64,000 bases of DNA from contig NZ_KQ948945.1 in NCBI RefSeq assembly GCF_001514235.1, forward strand, positions 66,134 to 130,133. The letters are read 5' to 3'. Below the pieces are notes generated by a model. It saw only the letters and a list, made by a program, of their open reading frames with translations, did not search any database and had not been told where the DNA came from. Numbering within the stretch: position 1 is the first letter of the stretch; each line of letters begins with the position of its first letter. Position numbers and translations under genes: made by a program. Shown one piece after another: positions 56,915-64,000 of this stretch. The DNA is from Streptomyces caeruleatus. Lineage in GTDB: Bacteria > Actinomycetota > Actinomycetes > Streptomycetales > Streptomycetaceae.

Positions 56915-57964
56915 CTAGAAGCTGATCATCACCTTCACGACGTCCTCGAGTTTCTTGTCCGCGACCTCGAAGGCCCGCTCCATCTCGTCGAAGTGGAACT
57001 CGTGGGTCGTCAGGTGCGACGGATCGACGCGCTGGCTCCCGAGCACCCGCAGCAGTCGTTCCATACGCAGTCTTCCGCCGGGGCAGAGTCCCGTACGGAT
57101 CGTCTTGTCCGCCATGCCGACGCCCCATTCGACGCGCGGAATGCGCACGAACTCCCCTTCGCCGAAATAGCCGGTGTTGGAGATCGTGCCGCCGGGCTTG
57201 GTGACCTTGACCGCGGTCTGGAAGGTCACGTCGGCGCCGAGCGCCTCGATGGCGGTGTCGACTCCCTGTCCGTCGGTCAGTTCGAGAACCCGCTCGACGA
57301 CGTCCTGCTTGGTGAAGTCGACGACCTCGTCCGCGCCGTACATCTGCGCGAGCTTCTGCCGGCTGGGGACCGACTCGACCCCGATGACCAGCCCGGCGCC
57401 GAGGAGCCTGGCCCCTGCAGTCGCCATCAGGCCCACCGGCCCCTGGGCGAGAACGGCGACGGTCCCGCCCACCGGGATGTTTCCGTGCTCGGCCCCCATG
57501 AATCCGGTGGACATCATGTCGGCGCAATACACCGCCGCCGCGTCGGGAATGTCGTCCGGGATCTCCGCGAGATTGGCGTCGGCGTCGTTGACGTGAAAGA
57601 AGTCGGCGAAGACGCCGTCCTTGGAATTCACGAACTTGAATCCGCCGAGCGGCGCGCCGGACTGTGAGGGAAAGCCGTTCTGCGAGGCAGGATCGCCCCA
57701 GTCCGGAGTGATGGCCCCGACCAGCACACGGGCGCCGGGCCGGAAGTCCTTCACCTCGCTCCCCACGGCCTCCACGACGCCGACCGCCTCGTGCCCCAGC
57801 GTCAGATTCTCCCGGGGACCGATACCGCCCTGGACGGTATGGGAGTCGGAGGTACAGATCAGGGCCCGGGTCGTCCGCACCAGGGCGTCGCCCGGACCCA
57901 GCCGCGGGACGGGCTTGTCCATGAAGCCCACCCGCCCGATCTCCTTCATGACGAACGCCTTCAA
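56915..57964 (-). CDS. Zinc-dependent secondary alcohol dehydrogenase
   Basis: A 349-residue medium-chain dehydrogenase resembling Thermoanaerobacter/Clostridium isopropanol dehydrogenase. Catalytic zinc ligands C37 (ICTSD), H58, E59 (LGHEA) and D149 (CADMM) are present; the structural-zinc cysteine lobe is absent, as in that subfamily. In the Rossmann segment GVESVP (195-200), Glu197 and Val199 replace the NADP-binding Gly198 and Arg200 of the Thermoanaerobacter enzyme, suggesting NAD preference. TTG at 57964 is the start, with GGAGG 10 nt upstream. Upstream of the GH15 gene, same strand. Confidence 0.9.
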   Translation of the reverse strand: MKAFVMKEIGRVGFMDKPVPRLGPGDALVRTTRALICTSDSHTVQGGIGPRENLTLGHEAVGVVEAVGSEVKDFRPGARVLVGAITPDWGDPASQNGFPSQSGAPLGGFKFVNSKDGVFADFFHVNDADANLAEIPDDIPDAAAVYCADMMSTGFMGAEHGNIPVGGTVAVLAQGPVGLMATAGARLLGAGLVIGVESVPSRQKLAQMYGADEVVDFTKQDVVERVLELTDGQGVDTAIEALGADVTFQTAVKVTKPGGTISNTGYFGEGEFVRIPRVEWGVGMADKTIRTGLCPGGRLRMERLLRVLGSQRVDPSHLTTHEFHFDEMERAFEVADKKLEDVVKVMISF

Positions 57965-58120
57965 CCGCCCCGTCCCTCCTGCCGCCGCACACCGCTGTCC
58001 TCACCACGGTCCCGGGGATCGCGGGGGATCGCGATCCGGGAGCCGGGTCGGTAGTGCGTTCCGGTGACATCGGGAGCCGCCGGCCGCGGCGGGAGCCGTA
58101 TGCCGGGACGCGGACCGGAC

Positions 58121-58675
58121 TCACCGTCCACCGCCACCGCCACCGTCGCCCTCCCCGTCACCGTCGCCCTCCCCGTCACCGTCACCGCCACCGCCACCGC
58201 CACTCTCCCCGCCACCAGCGCCGACCCCTTCCCGGAACACGACGACCGGACAGGCCGCGTGCTGCGCACAGTGCTGGGCGACGGATCCCAACAGCAGCCC
58301 AGCGAACCCCCCGAGCCCCCGGCTGCCAACCACCAGCAGGGACGCGTCCCTGGCCATACGGAGGAGCACGCTGGCGGGGGTGCCGTAGTGCACCTCGGTA
58401 CGCACCTCCACCGGTGGCCGCGCCCCCACGGTCTCCTCGACGACCCGCTTGAGGTCGTCACGTGCCCGGCCCTCCAGCGCCCCCTCGTCGCTGCTCGACG
58501 GCGGCAGCCAGCCGAGCGCGCCGTGAAACTGCGGCATGTCCCAGGCGGTCACCGCCAGCACCTCGCCCCGCGTGAGCTCCGCCTGCCGCACCGCCCACCG
58601 AAGGGCCTGCTTCGACGCGTCCGACCCGTCCACCCCGACCACGATGCGGTCCGCCCCGTCGCGCTGGTCAGCCAT
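58121..58675 (-). CDS. Universal stress protein with Gly/Asp tail
   Basis: A 184-residue single UspA domain with the ATP-binding motif GSRGLGGFAGLLLGS near residue 130 and VVGVDGSDASKQALRW at the start. About 30 C-terminal residues are a Gly/Asp/Glu repeat (GGGGDGDGEGDGDGEGDG) encoded by an 18-bp-like repeat and lacking homology to the domain. ATG at 58675 has GGAGGAAACC upstream. Next to the alcohol dehydrogenase gene, an association also seen in hypoxia-type regulons of Streptomyces. Confidence 0.9.
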   Translation of the reverse strand: MADQRDGADRIVVGVDGSDASKQALRWAVRQAELTRGEVLAVTAWDMPQFHGALGWLPPSSSDEGALEGRARDDLKRVVEETVGARPPVEVRTEVHYGTPASVLLRMARDASLLVVGSRGLGGFAGLLLGSVAQHCAQHAACPVVVFREGVGAGGGESGGGGGGDGDGEGDGDGEGDGGGGGGR

Positions 58676-58842
58676 GGTTTCCTCCTCGCCGGATCCGAAG
58701 GGGGCCGGGCCTTGTCCCCATCGTCGGGTCCGGTTACGCCGCCCGCGACCGGGACCGGCCGCAGGCAACAACAACGTGGTGAACCTCTGGCCAACGCCGT
58801 ACGCTCCCGTTGATCCAACAAGAACTCCATGGGGGGACGTTC

Positions 58843-59628
58843 ATGCGCGCAACCATGCGCCTGGCCCTGCTCGGCACCGGCGTCGTGCTGGTCACCACCG
58901 CGACCGGTGCGACCGCCGCCCAGGCGACGGACGGCGGTTCGGGCAACATCACGATCGACAAGGTCGTCGTCAACGGCGGCAAGCCGGTCGTGGTCGGCAC
59001 CACCAACGTGGTGTCCGCCAAGGTCTCCGTGACCGCCTCCGACGATTCGGGCATCGTCGAGACCACGTACATCAGCGCCTTCGGCCCCAAGCCGAACTAC
59101 GCGCAGATCTGGTACGACGACGGCGACATCACCTGCGTCAAGGCGAGCGCCACCACCTCGACCTGCACCGGCACGCTGACCTTCGACCCGCAGGCCGCGA
59201 CCGGCTTCGTCAACAACGCGGCGGCGGCCACCTGGAACCTCGCCACCCTGGTCTCCGCCCACGACTACGACTACATCCACCGGGACGCCGCCACCACGTT
59301 CAAGGTGCAGCGCTACTCGAAGCTGACGGTCAACGCCTCGCCGGAGCCGGTGAAGAAGGGCAGGACCATCACCGTCACCGGCAAGCTCTCCCGGGCCAAC
59401 TGGGAGGACAACCAGTACCACGGCTACACCAACCAGCCGGTGAAGCTTCAGTTCCGCAAAAAGGGCAGCACCACCTACACCACGGTGAAGACGATCAAGT
59501 CCAACTCGACGGGCAACCTCAAGACGACCGTCACCGCCTCCACCGACGGCTACTTCCGCTACAGCTTCGCGGGCACCGCGACGACTCCGGCGGTCAACGC
59601 GACCGGCGACTTCGTGGACGTCCAGTAG
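58843..59628 (+). CDS. Secreted protein of unknown function
   Basis: A 261-residue exported protein: signal peptide (LALLGTGVVLVTTATGATAA), then a beta-rich region and a C-terminal Ig-like domain (SPEPVKKGRTITVTGKLSRA...TVTASTDGYFRYSFAGTAT). ATG at 58843 has GGGGGG at 58831-58836; an ATG at 58810 lacks a site. Two Cys (about residues 107 and 115) could form a disulfide. Divergent from the stress protein, it converges with the next gene. No enzymatic motif. Confidence 0.8.
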   Translation: MRATMRLALLGTGVVLVTTATGATAAQATDGGSGNITIDKVVVNGGKPVVVGTTNVVSAKVSVTASDDSGIVETTYISAFGPKPNYAQIWYDDGDITCVKASATTSTCTGTLTFDPQAATGFVNNAAAATWNLATLVSAHDYDYIHRDAATTFKVQRYSKLTVNASPEPVKKGRTITVTGKLSRANWEDNQYHGYTNQPVKLQFRKKGSTTYTTVKTIKSNSTGNLKTTVTASTDGYFRYSFAGTATTPAVNATGDFVDVQ

Positions 59629-59644
59629 TACCCGGAGAGGTGCG

Positions 59645-59678
59645 ACGGCCCCTGACCGGAGCGTCGGTCGGGGGCCGT
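59645..59678. terminator. Bidirectional hairpin between convergent genes
   Basis: A 14-bp stem with one G-U pair (59645-59658 with 59665-59678) 17 bp past the stop of the secreted protein, facing the convergent RTX gene. Confidence 0.75.
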
Positions 59679-59753
59679 GACGTGCGGCCACGTAGCTGCC
59701 ACCAGCCACGTTTCGGCTCGCGAGCCACCACACCCAAGCTGCAGAACCCTTGC

Positions 59754-61763
59754 CTAGGGGCAGCTGATCCGGGTGTCGCCCGAGTCCGTCGTGCAGGTGT
59801 CCGTGCCGGAGCCGCCGTTGGCGGTGTCGTTGCCGGACACGTTGTCGACGGTGTTGAGGCTGTCGTTGCCGTCGTTGCCGATCAGGTTGTCATTGCCAGG
59901 GCCCCCGTTGAGGACGTCGTTTCCGGAGCTGCCGTCGAGGCGATCGTTGCCGTAACCGCCGTACACGGTGTCACCGCCGAAGCCGGCGTTGACGGTGTCG
60001 TCCCCTCCGAGAGCGCAGATCACGTCGGGGCCGAACGTGCCGTTGAGGGTGTCGTTGCCGCTGGTTCCGACGCGGGTGCAACCACGTGCGTTGTTCACCG
60101 TGGTAGTCGCCGTGGCGGTGTTGTTGCCCGAGTCCGGGTCGGATTGTGTGGCGCCGACCGTGGCCCGGTCGGAGAGGGCGCCGGTGGCCCGCGGCTCGGC
60201 CGCGATCTGCACCGTGGCGCTGGCGCCGGGCGCGAGGGTGCCCAGGGAGCAGCTCGCGCTGGTGGCCGTGACGGTGCAGGTGCCCCTGCTGGGCGTCGCC
60301 GAAACGACCGAGGCGGCGGGGCCGCTGAGCGTCTCGGACAGGGAGACGCCGGTGGCGGAGGTCGTGGTGCTGTTGTTGGTCACGGTCACGCTGTACGTGG
60401 GCCGGTCGCCGATGCTGACCGTGGTGGGACCGGTCTTCCTGACCGACAGGTCCACGCCGGACGGTGGCGGAGGTGTGGCGGCCACCTGGTACCGGACCAG
60501 GCCGCGGTCGTCGCCGGTGTTGCCGGAGACGAGGATCTTTCCGTCGGGCTGCAACGCCACCGCGCTGGCTGTGTCGAAGAAGCCGTTGGCAACATCGGTG
60601 GTCACCTTGCCGCCGGTTCCGAAGCCGCCGTCCAGGTTGCCGTCGGGGTTGTACCTGGCCACCGCGAATTCGGCCTGACTCATCCCCACGGCGACGATCT
60701 GCCCGTCGGACTGCAACGCCAGGTCGGTACCCCTGTCCAGGGTTCCGCTCCCGAAGTCGGTGGTGACTTTGCCGTCGCCGCTGAAGCCGCTGTCGAGGGT
60801 GCCGGTGGGGTTGTAACGGGCCAGGGCGAAGTCGAAGTCGCTGAAACCTGCGACGACGATCTTTCCGTCGGACTGCAACGCCACTCCACCGATCACATCG
60901 GCATCGGCGAAGGCGGTGGTCACCCTGCCATCGGCGTCAAAGCCGGTGTCGAGGCTGCCGTCGCCGTTGTAGCGCGCGAGCGCGAAATCGGAGGCGTTGG
61001 CCGGATAGTTGTACCCCGCGCGACCGGCAGCGACGATCTTCCCGTCCGACTGCAACGCCACGTCGAAGGCGGTCGCCGCGCCGCCCGCAAAGGCGGTGGT
61101 GACCCTGCCGTCGCCGTCGAAGCCGGTGTCGAGGCTGCCGTCGCCGTTGTAACGGGCCAGCGCGAAGGCGGGGCCGCTACTGCCTACAGCGACAATCCCG
61201 CCGTCGGCCTGCACTTCTACGGAGAACGCCTCGGCCGGCCCACCCGTCCCGAACTCCGTGACCACCGTACCGCCGGTCCCGAAACCGGTGTCCAGGGTCC
61301 CATCAGGGTTGTAACGGACCACGGTGAACTCGGGGAACAGGGTCTCGGGGTCCGGTGTGCGGCCGACCACGACGATCTTGCCGTCGGCCTGCACCGCCAC
61401 CCCGTTGGCGTAGTCCTCACTGCCGCGAACGTCGGTGATCACCCTGCCGCCGGTCCCGAATCCGGGGTCCAGAGTCCCGTTGGGGTTGTAACGGGCGAGG
61501 CCGAAGTCGACCTCTCCGCTTTCGTAGGGCTGGAAGAGACCTACGGTGACGATCTTGCCGTCGGGCTGCAGCGCCATGTCACGGCTCTCGTCGTAGCCGC
61601 CGAAGTCGGTGACGACTCTGCCGTCACCGTCGAAACTCGGATCGAGGTCGCCCGGTGCGGCGAGCGCGGCTCCGGGCGCGGTCAGCACGAGCGCCAGGCC
61701 CGTGGCCACCGCGATGCCGGTTCGCCCCAGTGCTCTTCGCAGACCAGATGTGAATGTGTGCAT
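59754..61763 (-). CDS. Secreted delta-60 repeat / DUF11 / RTX-type Ca-binding protein
   Basis: A 669-residue exported protein: signal peptide (GIAVATGLALVLTAPGAALA), about seven delta-60 repeats of ~55 residues (ALQPDGKIVTVG, VAVQADGKIVVVG, ALQSDGKIVAAG and relatives, each with FALARYNxDGxLDxGF), then a DUF11 domain (about 425-545; DLSVRKTGPTTVSIGDRPT) and C-terminal RTX nonapeptides such as GGDDTVNAGFGGDTVYGG. Four Cys near the end. ATG at 61763. RTX repeats bind Ca and fold outside; the protein is probably a surface or matrix component. Confidence 0.9.
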   Translation of the reverse strand: MHTFTSGLRRALGRTGIAVATGLALVLTAPGAALAAPGDLDPSFDGDGRVVTDFGGYDESRDMALQPDGKIVTVGLFQPYESGEVDFGLARYNPNGTLDPGFGTGGRVITDVRGSEDYANGVAVQADGKIVVVGRTPDPETLFPEFTVVRYNPDGTLDTGFGTGGTVVTEFGTGGPAEAFSVEVQADGGIVAVGSSGPAFALARYNGDGSLDTGFDGDGRVTTAFAGGAATAFDVALQSDGKIVAAGRAGYNYPANASDFALARYNGDGSLDTGFDADGRVTTAFADADVIGGVALQSDGKIVVAGFSDFDFALARYNPTGTLDSGFSGDGKVTTDFGSGTLDRGTDLALQSDGQIVAVGMSQAEFAVARYNPDGNLDGGFGTGGKVTTDVANGFFDTASAVALQPDGKILVSGNTGDDRGLVRYQVAATPPPPSGVDLSVRKTGPTTVSIGDRPTYSVTVTNNSTTTSATGVSLSETLSGPAASVVSATPSRGTCTVTATSASCSLGTLAPGASATVQIAAEPRATGALSDRATVGATQSDPDSGNNTATATTTVNNARGCTRVGTSGNDTLNGTFGPDVICALGGDDTVNAGFGGDTVYGGYGNDRLDGSSGNDVLNGGPGNDNLIGNDGNDSLNTVDNVSGNDTANGGSGTDTCTTDSGDTRISCP

Positions 61764-62167
61764 ACGGGCTTCCTGCCCCTCGTTGCCGCGCGGCGGATCG
61801 CCGCGTCCAGTGACAGCCCAAAGCCTGTGGGAACCGTTGCGGCAAGGTCCTTACGGCAGGCTGAGCTGGGCTTACTGGACGTCGAGTTCCATCCCCACGG
61901 GTGAGGGTCGCGCAGGGGGCCGTCGCTCGTTTCGTTGCCCTGTTCGTCGTCGCTGCCAGTTGGTCGTCGTTGAGCGACCTCGGACGGCCCGGAAACGGCC
62001 CAGCCCGGCCCGGGGCCGAGCACCGGACAGTGCGGTAGGAGTCCACGCTGTCCCCATGGGGGTTGCAGTCGCGGTGCCGAGGTATCGCGGTGATCCTGGC
62101 AGTGGAGCGTGGCCGGCGTCGCATGGGCGTTGCACGTCGGCGCCCCGCCTACAGGAAGGTGGCGGCC
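61764..62167. other. Divergent intergenic region, no gene seen
   Basis: 404 bp between the RTX gene and the DUF7144-type gene. Sequence is somewhat less GC-biased than the core genes. No tRNA, repeat or convincing ORF with a ribosome site was found; it must hold both promoters. Confidence 0.4.
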
Positions 62168-62587
62168 ATGGCAGCGATGCCGAACGAGACTCAGAGAGGA
62201 CAGCGGGGGCCAGACAGCAGCGAAAGGCTCAGCGGCGCGTCCGTCTTCGCCGGAGCCGTGATGATGCTCAGCGGGCCGCTCAGCATCCTCATGGGTGCAT
62301 CCGGCATCGCCGGGGACAACCTGTTCGCCGCGTCCCAGTACGCCTATCGGTTCGACCTGACCGCTTGGGGCTGGATTCACATTGTGGTCGGACTGGCACT
62401 CGTCATCGCCGGCATGGGAGTCGTGACAAACCAGAGCTGGGGTCGCGGAGCCGGTGCAGCGGCGGCAGGGGTCAGCCTGATCACCCAGTTCATGTTCGTT
62501 CCGTACTACCCGCTGTGGGCCATCCCGGTGATGACGCTTGACCTCCTGGTCATCTTTGCGCTGACGAGGTTCCAGGCATCGTTCTGA
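62168..62587 (+). CDS. DUF7144-type four-helix membrane protein
   Basis: A 139-residue membrane protein: short hydrophilic start (MAAMPNETQRGQRGPDSSER), then four helices (FAGAVMMLSGPLSILMGASG; WGWIHIVVGLALVIAGMGVV; AAAAGVSLITQFMFVPYYPL; IPVMTLDLLVIFALT). The WGWIHIVVG motif is typical of the family. ATG at 62168 has AGGAAGGTGG upstream. Function unknown. It is the last core-like gene before the integrase. Confidence 0.8.
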   Translation: MAAMPNETQRGQRGPDSSERLSGASVFAGAVMMLSGPLSILMGASGIAGDNLFAASQYAYRFDLTAWGWIHIVVGLALVIAGMGVVTNQSWGRGAGAAAAGVSLITQFMFVPYYPLWAIPVMTLDLLVIFALTRFQASF

Positions 62588-62852
62588 CCGTGGCTGTCCA
62601 TGATCCTCCAGGACCCGTCAGCGGCGTTCGACGCGACGGTGAGGGCACCGCGGGGCGAGCTGTCGAAGTGCCGGCCGCTGCAGGCGCGGCCGCCACCTCG
62701 TCCTCACTCTCAGTGAGAGTGACCGCTCGGCGCCGGCGCTGCGTTCTTGACCGTAAGAGGCAGCAGCTTCTTGCCCGTCGGGCCGATCTGGATGTGCGTG
62801 TCCATCTGCGGCCATAAACCAACAGCTCAAAATCCTAGTTACCCTTGCCAAC
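62588..62852. other. Intergenic region before the integrase, with a 19-bp palindrome
   Basis: 265 bp. It contains a 9-bp inverted repeat around one base (TCACTCTCA-G-TGAGAGTGA, 62704-62722), which could be an operator or part of an attachment site. A -10-like TAGTTA lies at 62836-62841. No gene or tRNA was seen. Confidence 0.45.
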
Positions 62853-64000
62853 ATGGGGAAACGAACGAGGACGCGAGCCACCGCAGACCAGAGGCAGTAC
62901 GCCGTGGAGGCCGAATGGTCACCGGCAGACCTCGCACTTCTGGAGGAGCTGAAAAGGGCGGAGGCACTGTTGCCGGACGACGCTCCGCGCGCGCTGCTGT
63001 CCGTGCGGTTGTCCGTCCTCACTGACGACACGACATCGCCGGTACGGCAGGAACTCGATCTGCGCATGCTCGCCAGGGAGCGCGGGTGCCGCGTGGTCGG
63101 TGTCGCCAGCGACCTGAACGTCTCGGCTACGAAGGTCCCGCCGTGGAAGCGCAAGGAGCTAGGGGACTGGCTCAACAACCGGGCGCCGGAGTTCGACCAG
63201 ATCCTGTTCTGGAAGCTGGACCGCTTCGTACGCAGGCTCACGGACCTGAGCACCATGATCGACTGGTGCCTGAAGTACGGGAAGAACCTCGTCTCCAAGA
63301 ACGACTCGATCGACCTGACCACGACGGCCGGGAAGATCATGGTCACGATCGTCGGTGGCATCGCCGAGATCGAAGCCGCGAACACGAGCACGCGTGTCGC
63401 GAGTCTCTGGGACTACACCAAGACGCAGAGCGAATGGCTTGTGGGCAAGCCCACCTATGGATACGAGACGGCAGAGGACGAGAGCGGCAAGGTCGTGCTC
63501 GTCATCGACCAGGACGCCCGCAGGGCACTGCGTTGGTGCCGTGACGCCGCCATGAGGGTAAGGCCCGCTTCCGCCCGGCGCATGGTCAAGGTTCTCGTAC
63601 GGGCTGGGCTCTGCGGACCGGGCCTTACTGCGGCAACCCTGCTCCGTCGCCTCAGGAATCCGGCGCTCATGGGGTATCGCGTAGAAGAGGACAAGAACGG
63701 GGGCGTGCGCCGGTCGAAGATCGTGCTGGGCAGCGACGCCAAGCCGATACGCGTGGCAGAGCCGATCTTCGAGAAGGACGAGTTCGAAAGCCTTCAGACG
63801 GCATTGGACCGGCGAAGCAAGAACCAGCCCACCCGCAGCCCCGACGGCGCTACCAAGTTCCTTGGAGTCCTGATCTGCCAGGACTGCGATACCAACATGA
63901 CAGTGCAGAAGACCAGCAACAAAGGTAGGTCGTACGCGTATCTGCGCTGCGGCAAGTGCCGTAGCGGGGGCCAGGGGGCTCCCAACCCGGAAGAGGTCTA
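62853..64000 (+). CDS. Large serine recombinase/integrase, cut by window edge
   Basis: 382 codons are visible. A 47-residue N-terminal helix (WSPADLALLEELKRAEALL) precedes the resolvase domain with LSVRLSVLTDDTTSPVRQ; catalytic Ser is probably S54. Then GVASDLNVSATKVPPWKRKE, KLDRFVRRLTDLSTMIDWCL and GGIAEIEAANTSTRV, a recombinase domain, and a zinc-ribbon pair CQDC...CGKC near 343-371. ATG at 62853 has no ribosome site and might be leaderless. This domain order is that of phage/ICE integrases, so an integrated element probably lies to the right, with an attachment site near one end of the gene. Confidence 0.9.
   Translation, partial: MGKRTRTRATADQRQYAVEAEWSPADLALLEELKRAEALLPDDAPRALLSVRLSVLTDDTTSPVRQELDLRMLARERGCRVVGVASDLNVSATKVPPWKRKELGDWLNNRAPEFDQILFWKLDRFVRRLTDLSTMIDWCLKYGKNLVSKNDSIDLTTTAGKIMVTIVGGIAEIEAANTSTRVASLWDYTKTQSEWLVGKPTYGYETAEDESGKVVLVIDQDARRALRWCRDAAMRVRPASARRMVKVLVRAGLCGPGLTAATLLRRLRNPALMGYRVEEDKNGGVRRSKIVLGSDAKPIRVAEPIFEKDEFESLQTALDRRSKNQPTRSPDGATKFLGVLICQDCDTNMTVQKTSNKGRSYAYLRCGKCRSGGQGAPNPEEV

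Noticed and set aside
62704..62722. 19-bp palindrome as a confirmed attachment site
   Set aside because: Odd-length symmetry around one base does not fit the 2-bp core of serine-integrase sites; kept only as a possible operator or part of a site.

Overview
The window is a high-G+C chromosomal segment (GTG starts are common, codons are strongly G/C-ending, and intergenic GC-rich hairpins are abundant) from an actinomycete, almost certainly Streptomyces. The gene order fadD, lepA, rpsT, holA, comEC/comEA, degV, leuS, pgm, rsfS, an LCP gene, nadD, proA, proB, obg, rpmA, rplU, rne is, from memory, the conserved core order of Streptomyces chromosomes. No gene in the core looks foreign. The right-hand end (from about 52.8 kb) looks like accessory DNA and finishes in a large serine integrase that runs off the window.

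Layout. 0-17 kb: acyl-CoA ligase (cut by the left edge), lepA, rpsT, an NTF2-like gene, holA, arylamine N-acetyltransferase, comEC, comEA, a DegV protein, a small membrane-anchored protein and leuS. Several short tandem-repeat arrays sit in or between these genes. leuS is preceded by a 12-codon leader ORF with three consecutive Leu codons and an intrinsic terminator. 17-21.4 kb: a b-type-heme membrane protein coupled to a NuoF/ferredoxin fusion, then two identical tRNA-Ala(GGC) genes flanking two tiny zinc-ribbon genes. 21.4-32 kb: phosphatase-rsfS, an LCP-family protein, nadD, two tiny membrane proteins, an M48 protease, two related membrane proteins with a shared N-terminal motif, and proA and proB.

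32-44 kb is a cell-envelope island between proB and obg: two TagF-like polymerases with membrane-embedded N-termini, a GT2 glycosyltransferase, a bifunctional CDP-ribitol-forming enzyme (cytidylyltransferase plus SDR reductase), a frameshifted remnant, a Tat-exported PhoD phosphatase and an FG-GAP surface protein. Together these suggest synthesis of a polyol-phosphate wall polymer; the LCP protein at 22.7-24.4 kb could take part in its attachment. 44-52.7 kb: obg, rpmA, rplU, a very large RNase E/G, a TIGR03936-type protein and a membrane protein built of seven internal repeats.

52.8-62 kb: an M20 peptidase remnant, gluconokinase, an atypical glucose-6-phosphate dehydrogenase and a GH15 enzyme in one transcription unit, then a secondary alcohol dehydrogenase, a universal stress protein, two secreted proteins and a small membrane protein. 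The first group points to carbon entry into the pentose phosphate pathway.

The most noteworthy signals are the leucine leader/attenuator of leuS, the array of in-frame Shine-Dalgarno/ATG modules at the comEA-comEC junction, the heme-b/NuoF-ferredoxin pair, the wall-polymer island, and the seven-repeat membrane protein. No CRISPR array, rRNA or replication origin was seen.
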